DNA of 64,000 nt, from assembly GCA_964036295.1 (NCBI GenBank), contig OZ038466.1, positions 12,372,001 through 12,436,000 of the forward strand, in the 5' to 3' direction. A model generated the notes under the pieces. That model saw nothing but the letters and a program-made list of their open reading frames with translations. It searched no databases and had not been told where the DNA came from. Source of the stretch: Plumapathes pennacea. Its lineage: Eukaryota > Cnidaria > Anthozoa > Antipatharia > Myriopathidae. The position numbers and the translations under genes are program-made. Each line of letters opens with the position of its first letter. Position 1 is the stretch's first letter. This document shows, piece after piece, positions 12,901 through 37,462 of this stretch.

Positions 12901-15900
12901 AAATATTTTTCCACAGTGTGCACTGTAAGCACTTCAGCACAGAATCCAAAAGGCCTAAAAATAAAATAAAAACATTAAACAAAAAATATGACAAATGCAA
13001 TATTAGTATTCTGACTGGCCTGAACCCAGTGAGAGACCTAGCTGACTATGTTTTTCAAAGAAAATGTATTATGACACTCTTGGAGCTAAAAGGGGAACAT
13101 AAAGGTCAGCTGTCCAACCTCCTCCCTTCCCCCTCCCTCATTCAATGGGAGTGCCTGTATTCCCACTGTTCCCCATGACAAGTTGTAATTTCTCATCTCA
13201 ATTTATAATCAAACGTATGAATAACCCAGGGTGACTTGGGAAGGAGGATGACTCGGGTTCCAAGGCCACCCTTTTTTTCATATAAATGGCACCTTAGTTA
13301 AATTGCATTAAACTGCATATAAATGGTGACCATGTCACTATGTGTGTACAGTACCTCAAGAGGGCAGCCAGCAGAGGCACGCTTAAACTTCCACCCTTAC
13401 ATATTCTTTCTTGAAGAATGCAAAAACCATCTAGAGATCCAAATCTGTTCACAAGATCCACCAGCCAACCCTGATGAAAATACACCATTCATTTTTCATA
13501 ACTATACATATTGTGTACTCTCAGGGCACATTCAATTGGATCTATTCCGGAATAGAAGTAGCGATACTGATTGCTAAAATATTTTGCATTGGAGCTGAAT
13601 TATGTTGAGATGCATCGGGAGCTGTTAGAAATGTCAGCATGAAGGTTTTGAAAACAAAAAAAAAAAAAAAAATTCCCACAAAACAAGCAAAACTTTGATT
13701 CATTTTAGCTATTCCTATTCCTGAATATGGTCAATCAAACAAACCCCTAATAGGATGTTACTGAGCACCATGAGTGCTGAAAATTCAAATCACAGTTTTC
13801 TGTAAAATAATTGCTTTGCACAGCTTTTACCAAACAATCACATAATATTTGTGCTGAGCAAAAAGTAATGCTGCTACAATTTGTGATCACCATAAAGTTG
13901 TTGACTTACTTTGGGTGATCTTGTATCAGGTGGTTGAGCATAAATAGAATCATCTATCTGAAAGAGAAAAAAAAAACATTCTCAGAATATTAAAGCTATT
14001 CTTTGTCAAAAAGAGAGATATAGATTATGTATGCAATAGTGTTACAACATGTACTGTAGATGCAAAGTCAAATGCTTAGAACTCTGCTTGGGATTGAAAA
14101 TTTGCCTAGTTAAGGTTTTCTACTGTGCTGTGGAAAAGTTTACAGAATGTACAGTACGCTTCCAAGTTGTCTATTGTACCTGACTCCCTTGGGGAACTGT
14201 ATCTGAGGGTCTGGCAGCATTGTACACATTAAATCTGATAGAAAACAATATGACAAAAAGAAATTAATGGTGCATGGGTGTTGAAACTGCATACGCATGC
14301 ATGCACAGATAGTACTGTAGGTGTACAGGTAGAGCTCTAAAAATGCAATCTTTATATAACATTTTGCATGAAATGCAATGTTCAGTATTTGAAAGCCTTG
14401 AAACTAAACAAAAAAGTTGCCCAGATGTTATGTCCACAACCCTGATAAGTTGCTCCATCTGGTTACTACATTATACTGGCAGTTATGTTGTTTTGATGGC
14501 TAAATACAGGAGTATCACAAAATTCAGTGCTTTTACATTGTGCTTTTACAGTAGTTTTAAGTCTTAAGTTTAAGTACTTTCATTTGTCAAAAACATCTTC
14601 TGCATACTGTGAGATTTTTGCACCCCACGCCCAATGAAGACAGTAGGTTTTAGATCCTTCAATGAGGCATAACCCATCAAAATTGGAAATCATTCAGTCA
14701 TGATGTCTGGGCAAATGTACATACCTAGACACTGGGTTGAAGGCCATGGCTAAAAGATCTAACAAGGGAAACCAGTCCTGCGATAACTTGGTTACACACA
14801 GCTCCACCAATTTCTCTGTATTCTTTAAAATGGCTTTCTGTGATAACAGAACAAAAAGCATATTTTAACGACTTGTACTCTCATAATTCACAACAAAAGT
14901 TATCCTGGTAATCAAGAATGGTCCCTTCAGCTGAGTGGAGTGAAGCATACATGTAGTGAAAGAAATGATAAATAGCTTCTTAAACTCCCAAGCATAAGGA
15001 TAGAATGTTAAGTGGTGCATGGTGATTGTACCTTAAACAGTAAGGTGAGGGCATTCAGAATGTGGAAAGTGCAGACCACGACAGCAGTGTTTTGAGGGGG
15101 TACTCACATGTATTTCATACTTCCAGCCATGTACTGCTTCGTCATTGAGAATTTTTCCGAAAGATGTTGTCAGTCCATCCCTGAAAAATTTCTGGCAATC
15201 CTCACTCTTGGTATCCAACTCTGAAAGACAGTGACACACATGAAGCATAAAACAACATACCTACAAGAACAGGTCAACAAACATGCCTTGCCTTCTAATT
15301 CAGCATTCTTTTGGTAAATAAAAAAGACACTGCTTATATGAGCTTGTATGAGCAGTGCACATAAAATAGACACCATAAATTAGTCATCCATCGTGCTGAG
15401 CGAAACCATTTAAGACCATATCACACAAGGCACTTTGTCGTCTTGCAATGAAACACCATTGCTAGACAAGTTGCAGATGAAAATTAACTTCATGTGCGAC
15501 ACCCCCTCATTGTAACTTGTAATGCAACAAAAACTGTGAGGCAAAGTTGCAGGAAAACTTTCTCTATTTTTTGCAACATTGCATGATCTTGTGGAATAGT
15601 TGACCTGTACTTTGCAACATGTCTTGCAATGCTGTCCTCAAAACAAGGTGAAGGAAAAATTGCCTTGTGTAACATGGCAGTGCTATTTTTCACATACACT
15701 ACATGCATAAACCTGAGCAAGTGTTCACTTCATTACATCTCCAGACACCATTCATGTTATCGAGTCCAGTTACACTTGAAAAATGAGTTTCACCACACCC
15801 AAAGTTAATTTTTAGCCCTGTATTAACCCTTTCACTCCTGAGTTCAGAATACAAATTCTCCTCATTATCCAAGAAGAAAATGTATGAGTGACACAGTGAG

Positions 15901-16451
15901 AATAGGTCAATCAGCTTTTGTCTGAGTGAACTATCAAGCAGTAAATTCTCCATACTACATCAAGTATCTCTGGTGAGAGAACAAAAAGAGAAAATTGAAG
16001 TTGATCACTCTCAGGAGTGAAAGGGTTAAGCAGACAATTCACAACTCCCCAAGGGTGTCTGCTTATACAGGTTTGACTGAAGTCAGAGAATGAAACTAGA
16101 ATGTTAAAATTGACCATGGATTAAGCATGTGCAGTACTTTCGTGGTGGCTTACCTGCACGACAAAGCCTGATGGAAAATTCCAGAAGGACTTCCAACTCT
16201 CCCTTTGCTAGCACAGGTACAACCCAGCGTGCACGGTTTATCATTTCATCCAGTTTTGAAAGTTCAGCGAGGGGGAACGCCACTTCCCCATTTGGTAATA
16301 ATAGTTCTGATAAATCATCCTGGCCAGCTGGGATAGTACTATCTCCAGACTGATTTGGATCCTGACCTGTTCCAGTTTGATTTGTGGCACTGTTCTGAGG
16401 ATTGGGTGGGGACGGTTGGTCCCCTTGCCCGCCGCGGATAGAGACGGTCAT
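669..16451 (-). CDS. USP9X: USP9X/FAF-type ubiquitin carboxyl-terminal hydrolase, N-terminal 804 aa (23 exons, partial)
   Basis: This is the amino-terminal part of the very large deubiquitinase USP9X (fly fat facets), which removes ubiquitin from many substrates in the cytosol. Exons run from high to low coordinate: 16154-16451, 15108-15220, 14725-14837, 14180-14234, 13910-13957, 13355-13470, 12888-12954, 12551-12649, 11416-11501, 11052-11100, 9182-9271, 8433-8495, 7318-7407, 6677-6781, 5965-6063, 4641-4748, 4282-4398, 3632-3800, 2912-2999, 2340-2391, 2014-2085, 1265-1483, 669-764. All junctions are GT-AG and the phases join without a break (2412 nt). The start at 16451 gives a Gln/Pro/Ser-rich head followed by [35 protein letters not shown] and KLVAKRRAY are also near-identical to the animal family as I know it. 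This part is helical-repeat scaffold. The ubiquitin-like and Cys-His catalytic regions must lie left of the window. Orthology is very likely. Confidence 0.95.
1044..1180. repeat. Copy of the 'CAGTCAACTCTCTC' MITE family, degraded
   Basis: It shares the internal block CCTTGCCGATTTTCACTTGT and TTTCTCTATATCTGAA with the copies at 12147 and 31675. The left end reads ACAGTGAACTGTCTCT and the right end is degraded. It lies in the USP9X intron between exons 22 and 23. Confidence 0.5.
5590..5738 (+). mobile_element. Probable retroelement 3' end with (TATC)n tail
   Basis: ACCCCGCCTGTAATCCAGCC and TTGGCTGCAAGAAGCATGAA precede AATAAACATAC and about nine copies of TATC (5701-5738), suggesting a 3'-anchored retrotransposon remnant. 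Confidence 0.35.
6982..7051 (+). repeat. C26 run followed by (AAAAC)n
   Basis: A C homopolymer of about 26 is followed by CTCC and then about eight AAAAC units, in a USP9X intron. Confidence 0.9.
7491..7752. mobile_element. Foldback element with long imperfect arms
   Basis: CGAATTCACAGGGCACAGAG at the left is mirrored by CTGCGTCCTGTGCCGAATTC at the right. Further inside, GATACCGCAGAACAAGATGA and CATCGCGGGCGCGCG pair with CGCGCGCCCGCGATG and TTGTTCTGCGGTATC. The centre is a short AT-rich loop. It lies in a USP9X intron. Confidence 0.65.
8613..8811. mobile_element. TTAA-flanked MITE (piggyBac-like), 199 bp
   Basis: The ends are TTAACCCTTTAACTCCC and GAGTGAAAGGGTTAA. The interior shares AATACAAATTCTCC, GAAAATGTATGAGTG and ATCTCTGGTG with the copy at 15823. 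It lies in a USP9X intron. Confidence 0.7.
8965..9165. repeat. Dispersed repeat pair B, copy 1
   Basis: ATTTCGAGCATCTCCAATGC, CAAAGTACAA and GAACATGTGGCA match the reverse complement of 58120-58335 in order. Confidence 0.5.
9347..9612 (+). mobile_element. LINE 3' fragment (reverse-transcriptase C-terminal tail plus 3' end)
   Basis: A frame at 9347-9463 encodes [20 protein letters not shown] then FKNKLRHYF and a stop. This resembles the W.SLP..LR...FK..L ending common to CR1/L2/jockey-type LINE proteins. It is followed by a short AT-rich 3' end and a TTATTA tail. It is truncated and lies within a USP9X intron. Confidence 0.45.
9955..9984 (+). repeat. (GT)n microsatellite beside the hAT-like element
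   Basis: About 15 GT units end directly at the element's left target duplication. Confidence 0.9.
9983..10897. mobile_element. Non-autonomous DNA transposon with hAT-like 8-bp target duplication, 899 bp
   Basis: The left end GGTTGACCCTCAAAAAATAG (from 9991) is mirrored by CTATTGTTCGAGGGTCAACC (to 10889). The match extends inward over GCAAATAGGCAAATACCACA versus TGTGGTATTTGCCCATTTGC. The flanking 8-mers are GTTTTTAA and GTTTTTGA. A second inverted pair, ATTTATGGTTCACGGCC (10187) and GGCCGTGAACCATAAAAT (10804), lies inside. A 151-codon open frame at 10363-10818 shows no transposase motif I can see. It lies in the USP9X intron between exons 10 and 11. Confidence 0.7.
11173..11293. mobile_element. 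TTAA-flanked MITE, short degraded copy, 121 bp
   Basis: It runs from TTAACCCCTTCACTCCCAAG to a right end TTGGGAGTGACAGATTAA, with TTAA on both sides. The interior differs from the two larger copies except for AGAATTTGTATTCT. Confidence 0.55.
12145..12301. mobile_element. TA-flanked MITE with CAGTCAACTCTCTC ends, 153 bp
   Basis: The left end CAGTCAACTCTCTC (from 12147) and right end GAGAGAGCTGACTG (to 12299) are inverted repeats flanked by TA. The body holds CTTGCCAATTTTCACTTG and GTTTCTCTGTAACTGAAC, shared with other copies. It lies in a USP9X intron. Confidence 0.7.
15823..16029. mobile_element. TTAA-flanked MITE (piggyBac-like), 207 bp
   Basis: It begins TTAACCCTTTCACTCC and ends GGAGTGAAAGGGTTAA, a 16-base perfect inverted repeat that includes the TTAA target. 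The flanks are CCTGTA on the left and GCAGACAATTC on the right, which together re-form the interior of the TA MITE family seen at 24540. It is therefore nested in that element. Confidence 0.75.
16030..16079. repeat. Right part of a TA MITE interrupted by the TTAA MITE
   Basis: GCAGACAATTCACAACTCCC and CAAGGGTGTCTGCTTATACA then GGTTTGACTG match the right half of the element at 24540-24697. The left remnant (CCTGTATTAA) ends where the TTAA MITE begins. Confidence 0.6.
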
Positions 16452-18315
16452 AGTGCGCCAGTGTCAAAAGTGTCACAGTACCAGGAAAAATGTATCCACA
16501 CATATATAACACATGTAAACAAAATCTTGCTGTCCTCCACTCTTACTTGCTTGAGTAATTTGGATTAACCTTGAAATAAGAGTCAATGGTCATAGGGTGG
16601 AACTACTGTAAAGCCATCATAAATTTAATTTTCTAAACAAGCTTTGAAACCCTATCATAAAGTACAATAGAAATAATAATTGATTACTGTTATTTTTTTC
16701 ACTGCTGCTCACCTAAAAGCATTGACAAATTCACATGCTAAACACGGTAAAAATAGCAGGTAACTCGTATGAACATTGACCAAATAAAACACTAACGCAT
16801 GCAGTATAAAATGACTTGACAGCAAGAAAAGGTAGATTTGTGTCCACTGGTATGCTTGTCACCCAAGCTGAACCCCAAGGCCTCCTATGGTAACAAATTC
16901 CCACAAGCAACCAGCCAACTACATCTGTGAACATGTGTCACGAGTCACTTGTGACTGATTCCAATGTAGTCCCATTCTTACTGCTCTTGTTTTGCACAAC
17001 CAGTAAACAACCAGTGTGTGGTTAGTATGGACAAATTCAAATTTCAAAATGTCAAAGGCATATTTTCTATATGTGGAATTGTGGATACTCTTAGACAGGA
17101 TGTAAAAATTAAAGGTTAATAAAAGTATGTAATTTCATAAATTCATCTTTGTGGTATCATTACTTGATCATTATCCAGATGATAATTTATCAATATTGAA
17201 AAATCTCAGATGACAATAAAAATACAATTATAGTATGTATCATTGATTGTATCATGTATCATCAACATGATTCTCTGAACAGGTCATATAATCAAGTTAC
17301 AGTGACTCAGTTTTGTTTTGTTTTTTATATACAGCAGGAGCAACAATACTGTATATTTACTTCAAGTGGAGAAATATACAAAAAAAAACCTGTACTTGAC
17401 CACAAATCTTTGCAGATCTCAAGATTTTAATATTTTCACAATGTTTCTGACTCATAGATCTGAGGGAAATAAAAAAACAAACAAAGCTGATTCAAGCCTA
17501 GATGGTCATTATGGCTAGCCCAAACCATAGCAAAACCTACTGAAATGCAATAGCATTGTAACTGGTTTGCATTTAGCCCACAAGCCCTACATCACCCAGA
17601 TGTGCAAAGGGCATATAGTCAGAATTTTTGGTCTGCAAAATGATAAGACATGAACAGCTGTAAATGTTTCATGAACCTGAAGGAATCTCTTGTATTTGTT
17701 TGACAGTTTTTATCTTGTCATTGTTTTGAAACCACCAAAAATATGTCAAATATGGTAAATTTATAATGTTAGCAATATTACAGCATGAAACTTGTACATG
17801 CAATGATATTGTAGCAAAATTGCCTGTCACTCTGTTTGCTAAGGGCAAAGCCTGTCTATCAATTGAACGTCACCGTCACCATCAAATTGTCTCTAATACG
17901 TACATGCACCTACAAACCTTTGTGGCGAATACTGTAATATTATAATCCTTCTTATTCACGCCAGGCAATCACAGATAAAGCAAGAAAACGCCCAGTCCAC
18001 AGACCCTTACTCGAACGCCTAAACTCACTTCGGAGAACCAACCCAGACATAAACTGAAATACCGAAAGACAAACAGGCCGGCTTCCGCCTTGGAAGGGGA
18101 GCTGTCATAGAAAAGCTGATCACTGAAAAGACTTTCCACAATCAGAGGAAATAAAGTACTGAAATTTTTAATTTCCTTTTATTTAACTTTCAATGAATCC
18201 CTTGGATTGCAACTGATGCTTTACTCAAACCTAACAGGAAATGCGATTGGCGAGCGCTTAAAATGGCTTCAATCTCGAGGTCATAAGACAGCTCACTCTG
18301 GCTAAAGAGACTTAC

Positions 18316-18420
18316 CTTGGCATATGAGAGGAACCCCACATAACACAGTGCTATCCTTAAAATCAGGCCGAGGAAACTCGCAACAAAGCAAGTTTGTTTT
18401 GGTGGATTTTATTCCGCTAA
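18316..18420 (-). other. Candidate 5' noncoding exon of USP9X
   Basis: A donor ATGCCAAG|GTAAGTCTC in minus sense lies upstream of the USP9X start exon. A second donor, TTTTGAG|GTAAGG, ends at 19855. Either could be a noncoding first exon; the upper limits are not determined. Confidence 0.25.
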
Positions 18421-20680
18421 ACCCTTTGGTGTTTTTGCATGAGGAGCAGCAAGCTGATCGATTATGACATGCGCAAAACAACGTACGTCACGTGTTCAAT
18501 TACCCGCCTCAGTCTCTTGCGATCTATACGCAAGGCCTGGTTCGTTGTTTCTTTATGTTATTCTAGTTTACATTATGACTAACGAGTACGCGAGCATTTG
18601 TTGCGTCAGAAATTATCTAATTGCAAACGCCATTTCTTCACGCAAAAAAAATAAATAAATAAAAACATAAAAAAGAAAATGCAGTAGACACACATGCACC
18701 TCTCTGGTGCCTATTTTTAAAAATTAAAAACGCGATAAAGCTGGGGTTTTCTTCGACTTTTTTTACACGAGTCAGTTCTGATTGCCGCAGTGCAATACAA
18801 CACCCTTGCGAGGCATAAGTTCGCAGAAAATAAATGCGCGTGTGTAAACTCTTCTTTGCAGCCTGTCTCGTGCAATGAAAATTTCCGAGAAAACTTGTAG
18901 GGAAAGTAGAGCAATGCCGTACAAAAGGTATCCCCAGCGGTGGGGGTCTGGGGCAAGTAAGGAGCGTTCTTTATTTAAGAGGGAGGTTTTAAAAATGGTG
19001 CTGATGGGTGGGTCAAAGCCAAGTTTAATCATGAAAGAGGGTGGTCAGCCTGGATCTTGTCATAATTCCTAGAAACGAGGTACTCAAAAAATGCAACAAG
19101 ATGGAGTTATCCCCGAGCTTTGCGAGGGTAATAATCACGACGCTAATGCTGCAGTATCGTGCTATTTGAGACCCCGAGCGGGTCGCCATCTCGAAATCTA
19201 ATGTTCGTTTGTCAGAGTGTCTGTCAGTCTGGCGTACGACAGTTCAGGCAAGGTTGCTCAGCAGCTCAAGATTTAACCGCCATTTCGGTGACAAGTACTA
19301 AATCTAATTTTAACACTAAATCATAAAACCCAGATACCAAAAACCCACTTTGTAAAGCATTGAAATGTTAGAGATCTAATTTTACTAGCCCTAAGTATCG
19401 AACACTAAGTTCTAGCTCTAAAGCGCTAAAATACCTAACATACCTAAAACTTAATAAATTAAGAAATAACTGACTTGAGTTGTACTGCCGGATTGTCACT
19501 TTTAAAGTCTCGGAGCGTAACGATGTTGCTTGGTACTGGGAGTTCCAGAAATTAGCTGTTGCGTGGAACGAAAAGTGCTGTTTGTCCTTTTTCGAAAAGA
19601 TTTGTAGGGGATTGTGTGGTACGATTTATCAAGGCCTCGTAGTTTGTGTACTTATGGTCCGTCGATCTCCAAAAATCTTTTTTACAGAAACTTCGATCGT
19701 CTTAGCGTCCCCGCTCGTTGTCTGTGCGGCTCGAAGCAAGCAAACCGAGGCATTGTTCTCGATGACCGGTAAGCCAACTAACCCGATGTGGTCGTAAAAC
19801 AAAACAACTGAGGCATGCACGCTCTCTATCAAATAAACGTCAAATTTTCCTTACCTCAAAATTTCGACATGAACTCTTCCTCTGCTCGGGAAAAGAATAA
19901 TTGCTCACAGCGTGAGCGCGTGATTCACTGTGTCGTCATCAATTACCCAAATTCGACTCCCGATACCCCCTTGCGCGCCCATACACAGTAAGTCATTACC
20001 CGATACCCAAATTTGGGCATTTATCACAACTCCCGTTACCCCCCCTGCGCGCTCATTGTGGTAAAATCGAGATTTTCTACACAGAATTTTCATACGCGGG
20101 GACTCTAGGGGCGTGGACAAAAAAATCGTTGCGGCTGTCAATATAAATGAATCATAACAAAATGCATTCTTGTCGGTCTTGAACAGGGTAGCAAATTTCA
20201 AGTAATTAGCTTTATGGTGGTAAAGTTTACAGTCGCCAGGGTCAGTGTTTTGTGGTGCTTATGCATATCCAGATGTGAACAAAATATTGAATTAGCTAAG
20301 AGGGTCGGGTCCCTTTAACCAGAACTCTCCAATTGACGACACAACTCGCGATAACAACTTTATTATTCGTATACTTCATTGATAGTACGGTTTGAAGACT
20401 TTGACAATTCATTACAATCTCAACACTGTTTTTAACGCTTGTTTCCGTCATTAAATTACCATTTTGATAACTAGAAAGTGACACGGTAGGCACACAGTTG
20501 AATGACAACTGGTTAGGGGTGGTCAATTTACAGTTTCTTTAAGACAAAACATGCGTGATTATTTCTGTACATAACAAAAGGTAATAATAAAAAAAAGTCT
20601 GAAAATGAATTAATAAAAATAAAATAATCTATAAAAAATAAGTTCTAAACCTGTTTGTTTGGGTCTTTTATCTGATGATA

Positions 20681-20686
20681 TTTATT
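20681..20686 (-). terminator. Candidate poly(A) signal of PAK
   Basis: TTTATT on the plus strand (AATAAA in PAK sense) lies about 330 bases after the PAK stop. Confidence 0.3.
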
Positions 20687-21012
20687 TGTTAGTTATAAGC
20701 AACACAAAGATAAAGGGGTCCTCTCAGCCACAGTCCTTTGCGCGCCGAAATCCTTGGTTCCGCCATTTTTAGGGCCCCGAAAGTCGAAAGACGAATAGCA
20801 ATCCACTTCCATCCGACTCGTTTGAGGAGAAGATTACGTTCTTTTGATCTAAAAGTACTACTAACCTATTTTTCTTTTGATTAATTATGTTCTTTCGTAT
20901 TGGGAACACAGTTCAGCCTTGGATTTTCTAAATGTAAACAAAAACATTGAAAAAGCTGAGAGGGCCCCTTTAAAGAACGCAACCAATCTCAACGTTAACT
21001 GTGTGCTGCGGA

Positions 21013-34242
<13,230 letters not shown>

Positions 34243-37200
34243 CTTTGTTCTTCACGAATTTACACGCTTTCGATTCTTTCTAAGCACCAGCAGTTCTTGT
34301 TCCGAGGGAAATCCGGCAAAAATTCCAACAGTTACCATACGTGAGAAGTCAAACAAGCGTCATACTTTCACTCTGTTGCTCGACTTGGCGATGTGAGGAA
34401 GTGAGACAGGGTGCTTGTCAATGCCGAAAGATAATGTATTCAACCCCCCTCCCTGCACGGACCTGGTGCACTGGGCACGAGGCTCATTCGGTCCACTCCC
34501 CGACCCACCCTTCGGAAATGAGTTCAGTTTGGTTTGTTTATGGAGACGCCTTAGCGGGAAATATATATACTTTGTTTTGGTACGGCGCGGAAACGACTTT
34601 TACCGTGCCCGCGTTTACGCTATTACGTCACCAAAATTCTGTTGATAATAAATGTTTCGAAAATCCCTTGCGCCAACGCGTAACAGCTGGATCTGACTGC
34701 TAGACAAACTCAGCTTTCCTTTAACATAATTGGCACTAGGAGGCGTTCGGATAGTATACAGTTATCGGTCCCGTACGTAAACAACCTAACGCAACCCAGA
34801 AAATTTACCGACTCCTTAGCTGTCAAATAACTGAGACCAAAACTGGTCGAATGTTTCTTGTGGCACTCAGTGTTCATTGTTGTATAGCGGAGTTCAAGAT
34901 CAGCAGAGTGGAAAAGAAAAGCGGCCTTCACTAAAAGCTTCAGAACTTCAAGTCGGTAATAAAAATACTGAGTGTTTTCAGACGAAGTCACACGCAGGCA
35001 AAAATGTCGTCAAAATGGTGTTTGCATGACACAACCTATTCGAGGCCGGTGTTTAGTATAATGAAGTACACCAGAAAACCACAGCATGACTTCTGCAGTT
35101 TGGTAAAAGCTGCAGGCATCCCAGCACGAGACACCCTGGTGGTTTCTAAATTGCGCGCAGATTCTATCGCATAAAGCAAGTTGATGTGGTAATGCCGCTG
35201 AACAGAATACGTTGTTGGCTCAGTGAAGCTTCGAGCGACAACTCCGTCAGAACAAAGGGAAATACTAGGCAGTCGACACAACATTTTCACAGAGACGTCA
35301 CCTGCTTCCCAGGCAACTGCGTTAAAGCAAAGCTTACAGCTTTTATCAATATTATCAGCATTGAGAAGAACGCAACCAGATTCGAATCGTCCCCTTCGGC
35401 GTATGCATGCGAACACCCAACAAAGAATTTAGTGTACTTATTCACTTTGAGATAAATCACAGAGTTTCCCAGACAGCGGCGGGATATTATGTCTTTAAAC
35501 GAATTTAACCATCCCTGACATCAATCTAAACATCTAAAATGTTTTAAGGCAATTGACGTCACGATACACTCCTACGATTCAAAGTATTTGACAAATGTTC
35601 GCCCTTCAGTCTATCCAAGTTCAACCGACAAGTTTCAGGGAAAACCGACAGCGCTATCAGACAATCGCGCGAACTTTAACTTTCCGTATTGAAAACCTAA
35701 TTGCTTAAATGACTCGTAAAGTGGTCAGGATGACATTTTAAACGACCCGATCGCACTTACCCAAGAGCTATGTGCCTCTTGCATTGTTGTAAGCCGTCTA
35801 AAGGGTCCAAATTATGGCCGCACAAGGAGACGTTTCTAATAGTTGTCACACTATAAACGACGCTGAATTCTCATTTAATTTCGCCGACTTACTGTTTACT
35901 AAGATGGCTTAAACAAGTCTGTTTTGTTATGCGCGGTGGGAGGGGTTCTCTGGGCATGCAAATTGACGAGAAGCTAATCGTGCGAAACGTCCACTGAACA
36001 AATTTGTTGGTTTATGGCTGCACTGAACAAACAAGAGCATCTATTTATAGCTGATCTCGACTAAACCGAGATTATAGTCAGCGGCTGGATGGAAATAAGC
36101 CGCTTGCTCAGGCCAGGTCCACACCATTTCAAATGCTTTTTTCGATTTTTTTTTTTTTTTTTTTTTTTTCTTGCCTTTCATCCTAAAGGTGACTTTGAAA
36201 CGAAAGTTTTTTGCCAACGGAAACTTTGGCAGTGCGGTTCCTAAAGCGGAGGTTTTCGCCAAACGGATGCGTTTTTGAAGACGAAACGGGTGTGACTTCA
36301 AGCTGAACTCGGAGAGATTTTGAAAACGCACGAAAACTCAACACTCAGGTGACTAGCGCATTTAGCACCCTGCCAACGTTGCCGGTACGGATATAGCTAA
36401 TTGCTGTCCCTAGCTGTACTGTAGCTGAGCAGACTGCGGGTTCGGCTTTCTTTGGGCACTGCTTGCTAAAAAAAAGGACACACCCAGGCTAAGTGAAGCC
36501 GGAAAAACCGTCGTTAACTGTCAATCGAGGCGATAGAGAAAATGTGTCTCCTTTTTGGGCGGCTAAGATAAGTAACTATATTTTCTTAACTATAGTAAAC
36601 GACCCGTTACAAAGGCACCTCAGTGAAAAAGCGCTAGTGACGAATTTACGCCCGACAACACCGTTCAGTGACTGTTATTAGTGGAATGTAAAACTGCACT
36701 GACAAATTCGTTTTATTGTGTGGTGGAAACCGTTTCGGAAACAGCGGAATTTCGCGCGTCCAGCTATACAGCCAAAATCTGTTCCTTCCAACTGAGTCTC
36801 ATTACATCCTTTAATTAACCCTTTCATGCATGCACTGAGACATTTTTTACCAAATTAAAGTAAAAGTATGTTCGACTCTGCTCATCAATGAAGCCAGGAA
36901 CACCTCTATCAGAATGTACTCGTCGCAAGCTTTTCCGTTACAGAGCTCAGTGTGGGTCGGCACACTTATGCAGGAAATGGAGTTTCTGGCTCGAGTCAAA
37001 TTCACCTTGAGCAGGTAATTAAAGGGTGAAAACGCGAAGATTTTTAGAAGTTAATTTGCACGAAGCTGTAAAACATAAAAGAATCTACATTACCACCTCC
37101 AGTCTGTATTTAATTGTCTTTAGTGGGGTCACTAGGCGTTTCGACGACGCGACAAAACTTACAGAACGTAAAGCCAGTCATGCTGAGTTGCTCCGACTAA

Positions 37201-37462
37201 TAACCCCAGCCGGAAAACGTAGATTTGCTTATTAAGGATGATTCGTATTAGTAAAGAAAAGAGGCTCTATATTTTGTTCTTTATTAATACTGCAAAATCA
37301 AGTCATGTTTCTTAATCTTTGGATTAGCTTTTTGGATCAAGCTAAATACCCATGCAGAATTTGCACGAATGAACATTTTGAAGGAAATTTCTTTATTACT
37401 TGGGCCAAAAGGGCCAAAAGCTAAGACGCTACTGATTTGATTCTCTGCTTTTATTTCAAAAT
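34243..37462. other. Intergenic, upstream of PAK
   Basis: No gene was recognised. A T-run of about 24 at 36146 makes a false Lys-rich open frame on the minus strand. Part of 36110-36350 looks like a dispersed repeat (TTTTGAAAACGCACGAAAAC). Confidence 0.5.
35761..35870 (-). other. Candidate 5' noncoding exon of PAK
   Basis: A strong donor (CTCTTGG|GTAAGTGCG in minus sense) ends at 35761 in the region upstream of the PAK start codon. The upper limit is a guess and no transcript evidence is visible. Confidence 0.25.

Larger units (their letters stand above)
16452..21012. other. Intergenic: USP9X upstream to PAK 3' end
   Basis: No coding exon was recognised. It should hold the USP9X 5' UTR and promoter and the PAK 3' UTR. 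A CACGTG and ACGTCA-like cluster lies near 18480. Short similar blocks around CCCAAATTCGACTCCCGATA and CCCAAATTTGGGCAT recur at 19945-20050. Confidence 0.5.

Noticed and set aside
36041-36331. 96-codon Lys-rich frame on the minus strand
   Set aside because: The Lys run comes from a T homopolymer. The rest looks like a dispersed repeat, with no splice or family support.
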